From Bdellovibrionales bacterium RBG_16_40_8 (GTDB taxonomy: Bacteria > Bdellovibrionota > Bdellovibrionia > Bdellovibrionales > UBA1609): 9,381 nucleotides of DNA. Within the stretch, counting starts at the first letter, position 1. The number at the start of each line of letters is the position of its first letter. The position numbers and the translations under genes were made by a program. The stretch is taken from contig MEPT01000112.1 in the NCBI GenBank assembly GCA_001769925.1, forward strand, positions 1,515 to 10,895, given 5' to 3'. This document shows, piece after piece, positions 1 through 5,607 of the stretch. Under the pieces are notes generated by a model, which was not told the DNA's origin, searched no databases, and was given only the letters and a program-made list of their open reading frames with translations.

Positions 1-20
1 AAAGTATTGGTCTAGAGCTT

Positions 21-827
21 TTATGCTGATATAGGAACGCCTATTTTAATCCCCCACTCAAGAGCACTAGCCACAGTTTTACTAGAAAAAAAATCATTTA
101 ATGAACTTTGACTTAAATTTTTAATAGATAGCTCACGTTTTAGGATTTCAAGAAACCTTTTTTCAAGAGCGCAGAGCGCAATCCAACCGTCTTTACATTC
201 GTAATATCTATAATTTGCTAAATTACCGCTAAGCGGGCCATCACCTACCGTTGCACCATAGCGAACCGGCAACGAAAGCTCTTTTGCCACCTTATTAAGA
301 TAAATTTTTTCACATCTAGGCGGAGTTTTAGAAAGCAGTAAAATCAAAGCTATAGCGCAGGCCCTTTCTGCACCCATCAGATCAGCCAAAAGAGTTCGTG
401 GCATATGCGGCGGATCAACTAAGCTATTATTTAATTGAAAATTAAGATCATGCCCCGGGCGATTTTCATCTTCATAACTAAAAATTTGCAATACCGATAA
501 TTGTGGGTGCCTTTTATTAAGGTATGGCCAATCAAGCTGCATTGCTTTAAGACTCTTCTCAAGTTGCGAAGTAATTAAAAGGTCAGCTTGAGAGAGCATA
601 TTTGCAAATAGCTCTCTGGCATTTTCGTCTTTTAAATCAAATTGTATAATTTTTTGCCCGGCATTTAATTCTTTATACCAATCAGAAAAATAATGATTGA
701 GCTGATCACCTACTGGGGGTTCAATTTTGGTAACATCTGCACCCCACTGTGTCAGCTTTTGACAAGCAGTTGGTCCAGGTAAATTGGTAGCTATGCTTAA
801 GATTTTTTTACCAATAAGTGGTTTCAC
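21..827 (-). CDS. CaiB/BaiF-family alpha-methylacyl-CoA racemase-like protein, C-terminally truncated
   Basis: This resembles alpha-methylacyl-CoA racemase (AMACR/Mcr), which epimerises (2R)- and (2S)-2-methylacyl-CoA so that branched chains can enter beta-oxidation. The family fold starts at residues 5-45 (LPGPTACQKLTQWGADVTKIEPP). The catalytic triad known from M. tuberculosis Mcr can be placed: His126 in GHDLNF, Asp149 in LADLMG and Glu222 in CALEKRF after YYECKDGWIAL. The usual NRNK motif near residue 55 is degenerate (LNAGQK). The start is GTG at 827, with a weak AGG upstream; no ATG alternative preserves the N-terminal motif. At 268 residues it is about 90 shorter than the family (about 360) and stops just after GVPISA, where relatives continue with a VxSLDE-like stretch. 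One frame over, the next codons read KALDQYF, so a one-base deletion near 21-25 probably broke the gene; the remainder lies outside the window. It is divergent from the fad operon. The family call is firm, AMACR over another CoA-transferase is likely, and present activity is doubtful. Confidence 0.8.
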   Translation of the reverse strand: MKPLIGKKILSIATNLPGPTACQKLTQWGADVTKIEPPVGDQLNHYFSDWYKELNAGQKIIQFDLKDENARELFANMLSQADLLITSQLEKSLKAMQLDWPYLNKRHPQLSVLQIFSYEDENRPGHDLNFQLNNSLVDPPHMPRTLLADLMGAERACAIALILLLSKTPPRCEKIYLNKVAKELSLPVRYGATVGDGPLSGNLANYRYYECKDGWIALCALEKRFLEILKRELSIKNLSQSSLNDFFSSKTVASALEWGIKIGVPISA

Positions 828-844
828 GTAAATAGCCTATAACA

Positions 845-867
845 AACCTTAGCCCATGGGTAAGGTT
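845..867. promoter_or_regulatory. 23-bp imperfect dyad in the divergent intergenic region, candidate operator
   Basis: The arms AACCTTA (845-851) and TAAGGTT (861-867) are perfect 7-bp reverse complements. They flank the 8-bp palindrome CCCATGGG (853-860), with one extra G at 852. There is no T-run on either side, so it is not a rho-independent terminator. It lies 18 bp upstream of the racemase-like GTG and 133 bp upstream of the thiolase start, a suitable place for a repressor controlling the minus-strand gene or both units. I do not recognise it as a FadR, PsrA or LiuR box; the regulator is unknown. Confidence 0.35.
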
Positions 868-941
868 AATATTTATACGCCCCCTATATTTAGACGCTGC
901 ATGTGATTTTTTATTTAAATTTTAAATTACGTAGTCTTGAG

Positions 942-971
942 TTACCATTTTTTTATTGTTTTCAATAAAAT
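942..971 (+). promoter_or_regulatory. weak sigma70-like promoter candidate for the thiolase operon
   Basis: A TTACCA at 942-947 (4 of 6 matches to TTGACA) is followed after 18 bp by TAAAAT at 966-971 (5 of 6 matches to TATAAT). The surrounding 910-970 stretch is strongly A/T-rich, as promoters often are. A second pairing, TTGAGT at 937-942 with TTCAAT at 961-966, is about as good, so the exact boxes are uncertain. Transcription would begin near 975-980, leaving a leader of roughly 20-25 nt before the thiolase ATG. Confidence 0.25.
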
Positions 972-1003
972 ATGAGAACTACAACATGAAAGAAAAAATA
1001 TGA
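972..1003 (+). other. two overlapping five-codon ORFs leading into the thiolase start
   Basis: ATG at 972 opens MRTTT and stops at TGA 987-989. That stop overlaps a second ATG at 986, which opens MKEKI and stops at TGA 1001-1003. That stop in turn overlaps the thiolase ATG at 1000. Each junction is the 4-base ATGA seen in translational coupling. The phrase ATGAAAGAA occurs twice, at 986 and 1000, so a local duplication could explain the second ORF. Neither mini-ORF has a clear Shine-Dalgarno, and the first may lie upstream of the transcription start. Function is unproven. Confidence 0.25.
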
Positions 1004-2208
1004 AAGAAGCCATTATTTTTGATTCTGTACGAACACCACGCGGAAAAGGCAAACCTGGCGGTGGACTGTCGACAATTCGACCAGTAGAGCTAGCTAGTAT
1101 ACCGATAAAAGCATTAGTTGAGCGTAATTCACTTGCTACAAAAAATATCGAAGATGTAATTCTTGGATGCGTTACTGCCGTTGGCGATCAGGGTGCTAAT
1201 ATTGCCAAATCTGCGGCTATGGAGTCTCGCCTAGATGAGTCTGTAAGTGGATTTACAGTTAACCGTTTTTGTGGCTCTGGTCTTGAAGCAATAAATCTTG
1301 CCTTTGCCAAAATTCTTAGCGGTCAAGAAAATCTTATTATTGCCGGCGGCATAGAATCTATGTCGCATGTACCAATATCTTCTGATGGCGGCGCCCTGGC
1401 TGCAGACCCAAGATTAGCAACTCATATTGGTTTTGTCCCGCAGGGGATTTCAGCAGATATTATTGCAACTTTAAAAAATTATTCTCGTCATGATGTAGAC
1501 AATTTCGCCCTCAAGTCGCAGCAAAAAGCTGTACGCGCCTGGGAGGAAAACCGTTTTGCAAAAAGTATTATTCCAGTTCATGACCTAAACGGTGATATGG
1601 TTTTAGAAAAAGATGAGCACATCAGGCATGACACGACACTAGAAAGTTTGGGCCAACTTAAACCATCTTTTGAAAAAATTGGTTTAGACTATGGTTTTGA
1701 TTCAGTGGCTCTACAAAATTATCCCACGCTAGAAAATATTCATCACGTGCACACTCCTGGCAATTCTAGTGGCATTGTTGATGGGGCTTCTGCCCTACTT
1801 ATTGGTGACAAAATTTATGGGCAGAGTTTAGGTTTAAAGCCTAGAGCCAAAATTAAATCATGCGCTGTAATAGCTACAGAACCAACCATTATGCTTATTG
1901 GGCCAGGGCCTGCTAGCAAAAAAGCTTTAAAACGCGCTGGCATGACAACCAAAGACATTGATCTATATGAAGTAAACGAAGCTTTCGCATCTGTGGTTCT
2001 TAACTATATTGATGAATTAAAAATTAATCCTGATCTAGTTAATGTCAACGGTGGAGCCATTGCTATGGGGCACCCCCTTGGCGCCAGTGGAGCTATGATA
2101 TTAGGCACACTTCTTGACGAATTAGAAAGGCAAAAAAAGAGCACAGGTTTAGCTACTTTGTGCATCGGCGGCGGAATGGGGATAGCCACGATAATAGAAC
2201 TTATATGA
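1000..2208 (+). CDS. fadA: acetyl-CoA C-acyltransferase (3-ketoacyl-CoA thiolase), beta subunit of a FadA/FadB trifunctional enzyme
   Basis: This thiolase cleaves 3-ketoacyl-CoA with CoA to release acetyl-CoA and a shortened acyl-CoA, in the cytoplasm. The length of 402 residues is normal for the family. The nucleophilic Cys91 sits in NRFCGSGLEA. VNEAFA is at 325-330, the catalytic His358 is in GGAIAMGHPLGASGA, and the second active-site Cys388 is in CIGGGMG. The stretches HTPGNSSGIVDGASALLIG (251-269) and DEHIRHDTT (205-213) look like the Mycobacterium FadA type that pairs with FadB, rather than a biosynthetic acetoacetyl-CoA thiolase. The ATG at 1000 has only an A-rich, weak ribosome site and overlaps the stop of a preceding mini-ORF. 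The fadB-like gene follows 27 bp downstream, giving the beta-then-alpha order also known in mycobacteria and some proteobacteria, the reverse of E. coli fadBA. Thiolase assignment is very secure; chain-length preference is unknown. Confidence 0.95.
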   Translation: MKEAIIFDSVRTPRGKGKPGGGLSTIRPVELASIPIKALVERNSLATKNIEDVILGCVTAVGDQGANIAKSAAMESRLDESVSGFTVNRFCGSGLEAINLAFAKILSGQENLIIAGGIESMSHVPISSDGGALAADPRLATHIGFVPQGISADIIATLKNYSRHDVDNFALKSQQKAVRAWEENRFAKSIIPVHDLNGDMVLEKDEHIRHDTTLESLGQLKPSFEKIGLDYGFDSVALQNYPTLENIHHVHTPGNSSGIVDGASALLIGDKIYGQSLGLKPRAKIKSCAVIATEPTIMLIGPGPASKKALKRAGMTTKDIDLYEVNEAFASVVLNYIDELKINPDLVNVNGGAIAMGHPLGASGAMILGTLLDELERQKKSTGLATLCIGGGMGIATIIELI

Positions 2209-2224
2209 TGTGAAACCATATAAA

Positions 2225-2239
2225 AGGGGCAAAATGTGA
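2225..2239 (+). promoter_or_regulatory. Shine-Dalgarno and ATGTGA arrangement that fixes the fadB GTG start
   Basis: AGGGG at 2225-2229 sits 6 bases before GTG 2236. The bases ATGTGA (2234-2239) contain an ATG out of frame that is followed at once by TGA, so initiation there would be abortive. The in-frame codon upstream at 2221 is a TAA stop, and the next in-frame ATG would remove the first crotonase strand. GTG 2236 is therefore the only sensible start. Confidence 0.65.
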
Positions 2240-4377
2240 ATTACAGCATAGACAATGCAGGAATAGCAACTTTGATATTTGATATGCCCAGCTCAACTGA
2301 CAACAACAAAACTGTTAATTGCTGGAATGATTCATCTATCAGTGCTTTTGCAACAACTATCCAGCAACTTTTAAAAGACAATAAAGTTAAAGGTCTTATC
2401 ATCACCTCTGAAAAAGAACCGTTTTGCGCCGGGGCTGATCTTAAAGAGTTAATGCCACTAACACGACTTGACCGCAATATGAAGCTTGTTCTGCGCTTAG
2501 CAAACTGTTTTCGCGATTTAGAAAAATCCTCAAAACCTGTTGTTGCCGCTATAACCGGCACTGTTTTAGGCGGTGGCTATGAATTGTGCCTCGCCTGCAA
2601 TTATAGAGTTGCAGTTAATAACAAAAAAATAAAATTGGGACTGCCTGAGGTACAGTTAGGTCTACTACCTGGAGCTGGTGGTACGCAAAGGCTATCTCGT
2701 CTTATCGGCATTGAGGCTTCATCTAATTTTTTACTTGAGGGTACCAAAATATCGCCAGATATCGCAAAAGAAAAAGGCTTAGTTGATGAACTAGTCGAGA
2801 CTTCTGAGCAGGCCACTGCTGCTGCAAAAAAATGGATTATAGCTAACCCTGAGGTTAAACAACCCTGGGACAAGAAAGAATTTATAATTCCTGGTGGCGG
2901 GGTACAAAGCCCGAAAAATTATATGTTATTTACTGCCGCAAATGCCGTATTAGCGCAAAAAACTTATAATAACTACCCAGCACCTAAAGCAATAACTGCA
3001 TGTCTTTATGAAGGTCTTCAGCTTGATATTGATTCTGGTTTAATTATTGAGCAAAGATATTTTAAAAAACTTTTAACAACTCCTCAAGCCACCAATATTA
3101 TTCGTACGATGTTTTTTGGTCTTAATAAGCTAAATAGCGCCACTAAGCGCACAAAAGATATTTCACCAACTAAATTTCGTAAGGTTGGCGTACTTGGCGC
3201 TGGGATGATGGGTGCCGGTATTGCCTATTCAACAGCTAGTGTTGGTATTGAAGTTGTACTAAAAGACGTTTCAATTGAAGCTGCTGAGAAAGGCAAATTA
3301 TATTCGCAAAAGCTTTTACAAAAACGCATGCAAAAAGGGCAAATCACTGAAAAACAATATAGTGAAATATTAAATAGAATTTTACCTACTGCTAAAGCCG
3401 CTGATTTAAAAGATGTAGATCTTATTATTGAAGCCGTTCCTGAAAATAGAAAAATAAAAGAAGCTGTAATTAAAGAGGCTGAAGAAATTGCCACTTCGAG
3501 TATTTTGACCGCGTCTAACACATCAACTTTACCAATTACGGGTTTGGCCGAGTATTCACGCAGACAAAATAAATTTATTGGCCTACATTTTTTCTCTCCT
3601 GTTGATAAAATGCCCCTTGTCGAAATTATTAGAGGTAAAAAAACCGATGAAGACGCTGTTGCTAAGGCTATGGATTTTACTTTGGCTCTTAGAAAAACTC
3701 CAATAGTTGTAAACGACGGCCGCGGGTTTTTTACAAGTCGAGTTTTTACGACTTATGTAAATGAAGGTATGGCGCTTCTAAAAGAAGGGGTTGAGCCAGC
3801 GCTAATTGAAAATGCCGGCAAAATGGCCGGTATGCCGGTCGGGCCACTGGCTGTTGCTGATGAAGTAAGTTTAGATCTAATTTATCATATATTAAAACAA
3901 AATGAGGCTGATCTAGCGTCAAGCAATCAAAGTGCGGCTGCAATAGTCAGCACACAGTTTGTGCAAGAATTAAAGCGTTTAGGTCGCAAATCTGGTGGCG
4001 GATTTTATGACTACTTGGCTGACGGCAAAAAGGTTTTGTGGCCAAAGCTTGCAACACTATTTCCTAAGTCAACAAAGCAGCCTGATATAAATACAGTAAT
4101 AAAACGTCTTTTATTTGTTCAAGTGCTAGAGGCCGCCCGCGCTTGGCAAGACGGTATTGTAACTGATCCCCTAGAAGGTGACATCGGGTCTATACTTGGC
4201 ATTGGCTTTCCGCCTTTTACTGGTGGCATTTTCACATATATAGATCAGTTTGGTATTGCTAAATTTGTTGAAGAGGCTAGCGAATTTGCTAAAAAATTAG
4301 GCGAAGCATTTGCCGTTCCTGAAATTCTTAAAAAAATGGCCAGCGCGCAGCAAACTTTTTATCCTAAAGAAATGTAG
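2236..4377 (+). CDS. fadB: multifunctional enoyl-CoA hydratase / 3-hydroxyacyl-CoA dehydrogenase, trifunctional enzyme alpha subunit
   Basis: The protein hydrates 2-enoyl-CoA to 3-hydroxyacyl-CoA and oxidises that with NAD to 3-ketoacyl-CoA, the substrate of the thiolase encoded just upstream. The crotonase domain covers about residues 1-200, with an oxyanion segment EPFCAGADLKEL (61-72) and catalytic Glu116 (LGGGYEL) and Glu138 (LGLPEVQLGLLPGAGG). A linker helix region precedes the NAD-binding domain, whose glycine motif is GAGMMGAG (321-328). The catalytic dyad is His451 in HFFSP and Glu463 in MPLVEI. The C-terminal dehydrogenase domains run from about 497 (GFFTSRVFTTYVNEG) to the end, including a second repeat near 625-675 (DIGSILGIGFPPFTGG). 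The length of 713 matches the family (about 715). All visible catalytic residues are intact. The gene lies 27 bp after the thiolase and 8 bp before the acyl-CoA dehydrogenase, so it is almost certainly co-transcribed. It resembles the Mycobacterium FadB and FadJ-like group; no 3-hydroxyacyl-CoA epimerase activity can be judged. Confidence 0.95.
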   Translation: MNYSIDNAGIATLIFDMPSSTDNNKTVNCWNDSSISAFATTIQQLLKDNKVKGLIITSEKEPFCAGADLKELMPLTRLDRNMKLVLRLANCFRDLEKSSKPVVAAITGTVLGGGYELCLACNYRVAVNNKKIKLGLPEVQLGLLPGAGGTQRLSRLIGIEASSNFLLEGTKISPDIAKEKGLVDELVETSEQATAAAKKWIIANPEVKQPWDKKEFIIPGGGVQSPKNYMLFTAANAVLAQKTYNNYPAPKAITACLYEGLQLDIDSGLIIEQRYFKKLLTTPQATNIIRTMFFGLNKLNSATKRTKDISPTKFRKVGVLGAGMMGAGIAYSTASVGIEVVLKDVSIEAAEKGKLYSQKLLQKRMQKGQITEKQYSEILNRILPTAKAADLKDVDLIIEAVPENRKIKEAVIKEAEEIATSSILTASNTSTLPITGLAEYSRRQNKFIGLHFFSPVDKMPLVEIIRGKKTDEDAVAKAMDFTLALRKTPIVVNDGRGFFTSRVFTTYVNEGMALLKEGVEPALIENAGKMAGMPVGPLAVADEVSLDLIYHILKQNEADLASSNQSAAAIVSTQFVQELKRLGRKSGGGFYDYLADGKKVLWPKLATLFPKSTKQPDINTVIKRLLFVQVLEAARAWQDGIVTDPLEGDIGSILGIGFPPFTGGIFTYIDQFGIAKFVEEASEFAKKLGEAFAVPEILKKMASAQQTFYPKEM

Positions 4378-4385
4378 GCATAGCT

Positions 4386-5528
4386 GTGAAACGTAAAATT
4401 TATTCTGAAGAGCATGAAAGTTTTCGTGACATAGTTAAGCGATTTATAAAAGACCATATAGCTTCTGATTATTCTCTCTGGGAGAAACAAGGCCAGGTCC
4501 CAACAGAACTTTATAAATTAGCCGGTAAACAAGGTTTATTATGCCCAAGTGCCGATGAAAAATATGGCGGCAGTGGTGGTGATTTTTTATTTTCTGCAAT
4601 AATTATTGAAGAACTTTATCGTCAAGGTTTTCACAGCGTATTTTTTGCTTTACATAGCGATATTGCCTTTCCTTACATTAGTGAGTTAGGAAGTGCCGAA
4701 CAAAAAGAAAAATGGCTTGCTAAATGTGTTAGCGGAGAAAATATTTTAGCTCTAGCCATGACTGAACCAAACTATGGGTCAGATATTGCCAATCTACAAA
4801 CGCGCGCAGAGAAAAAAGATAATTTTTATGTTTTAAATGGCAGTAAAACTTTTATTAGTAATGGGCAAATTGCAAATCTCGTAATCGTCGCCGCTCGCAC
4901 TAGTTTAGATAAAGAAAAACCTCATAAGGGTATTAGTTTATTTGTTGTTGAGGCAGATACTCTCGGATTTAAACGTGGCCAAAAACTAGAAAAAATTGGC
5001 CTTCATGCTCAAGATACTTCAGAATTATTTTTTGAAAACTGCAAAATTCCAACTGCCAATATGCTGGGCGCCGAGGGCACGGGCTTTTACTCTATGATGA
5101 AAAGTCTGCAACAAGAACGTTTGGTTATAGCTATAGGTGCTGCAGCAGCAGCCAAAGGATGTCTTGATCTAACATTACAATACGTAAAAGAGCGCCAGGT
5201 ATTCGGAAAGCCTCTTTCACATATGCAAAATACACGTTTTGAACTTGCAGAAATAGCAACGCAAGTTCAACTAGCAGAATCGTTTTTAGACGATTTGATA
5301 CCACGACATATGGCTAGAGAAGATATTGTCAAAGAAGTTAGTATGGCCAAGTACTGGATGACTGATATGCAATCAAGCGTGGCTGATCGCTGTCTACAAT
5401 TGTTTGGCGGGTACGGATATTCACTTGAATATCCTATTGCGCGACAATACGTCGATGCACGAGTGCAGAAAATTTATGGCGGCACCAACGAAATTATGAA
5501 AGAAATGATCGCCAGTCGCCTTATGTGA
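4386..5528 (+). CDS. acyl-CoA dehydrogenase, LCAD/IVD-type with displaced catalytic Glu
   Basis: This FAD enzyme performs the first step of beta-oxidation, turning an acyl-CoA into the trans-2-enoyl-CoA and passing electrons to ETF. The length of 380 is standard. The N-terminal helical domain includes KYGGSGGDF (59-67). The FAD/substrate signature AMTEPNYGSD is at 124-133, followed by the beta domain (NGSKTFISNG 151-160; GLHAQDTSELFF 205-216) and the C-terminal signature QLFGGYGYSLEYPIARQY (338-355). Where most family members carry the base Glu (Y-E-G-T), this protein has Gly365 in IYGGTNEI. A Glu lies instead at 244 in QQERL, the position used by human long-chain and isovaleryl-CoA dehydrogenases. 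Those enzymes handle long and branched chains, which suits a neighbouring methylacyl racemase. The start is GTG 4386, 8 bp after the fadB stop; TAGG overlapping that stop is a poor Shine-Dalgarno, so translational coupling is likely. No ETF genes are in the window. Substrate is not determined. Confidence 0.93.
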   Translation: MKRKIYSEEHESFRDIVKRFIKDHIASDYSLWEKQGQVPTELYKLAGKQGLLCPSADEKYGGSGGDFLFSAIIIEELYRQGFHSVFFALHSDIAFPYISELGSAEQKEKWLAKCVSGENILALAMTEPNYGSDIANLQTRAEKKDNFYVLNGSKTFISNGQIANLVIVAARTSLDKEKPHKGISLFVVEADTLGFKRGQKLEKIGLHAQDTSELFFENCKIPTANMLGAEGTGFYSMMKSLQQERLVIAIGAAAAAKGCLDLTLQYVKERQVFGKPLSHMQNTRFELAEIATQVQLAESFLDDLIPRHMAREDIVKEVSMAKYWMTDMQSSVADRCLQLFGGYGYSLEYPIARQYVDARVQKIYGGTNEIMKEMIASRLM

Positions 5529-5531
5529 TAT

Positions 5532-5576
5532 AGCGCGTCAACTTTATCTATAATCTATAGCGACCTATAACGCGCT
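5532..5576. promoter_or_regulatory. concentric inverted repeats around a TATAAT box, candidate promoter/operator for the GMC cluster
   Basis: Outer arms AGCGCGT (5532-5538) and ACGCGCT (5570-5576) and inner arms CTATA (5548-5552) and TATAG (5556-5560) share the same centre at 5554. The inner dyad overlaps a perfect TATAAT at 5549-5554. No good -35 box is visible 16-18 bp upstream, so a promoter here would be weak or activator-dependent. As RNA the element could fold as a 7-bp stem, an internal loop and a 5-bp top stem, but no U-run follows, so it is a poor terminator. It occupies most of the spacer between the acyl-CoA dehydrogenase and the first GMC gene. Confidence 0.4.
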
Positions 5577-5607
5577 TGCGACACATAAAAGCGTCTGGCA
5601 CCTTTTA

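Noticed and set aside
2004..2219. 71-codon antisense ORF over the thiolase 3' end
   Set aside because: It lies wholly antisense to a well-conserved thiolase region holding the GHP and GGGMG motifs, and its Pro/Ile-rich composition is what a shadow frame gives.
3225..3521. 98-codon antisense ORF within fadB
   Set aside because: It is complementary to the conserved NAD-binding domain, has no ribosome site or family motif, and its low-complexity Ser/Ile/Phe content is typical of an antisense shadow.
5532..5576. Rho-independent terminator for the fad operon
   Set aside because: The outer stem is only 7 bp with a 31-base interior and no T-run follows on either strand, so a regulatory dyad is more likely.
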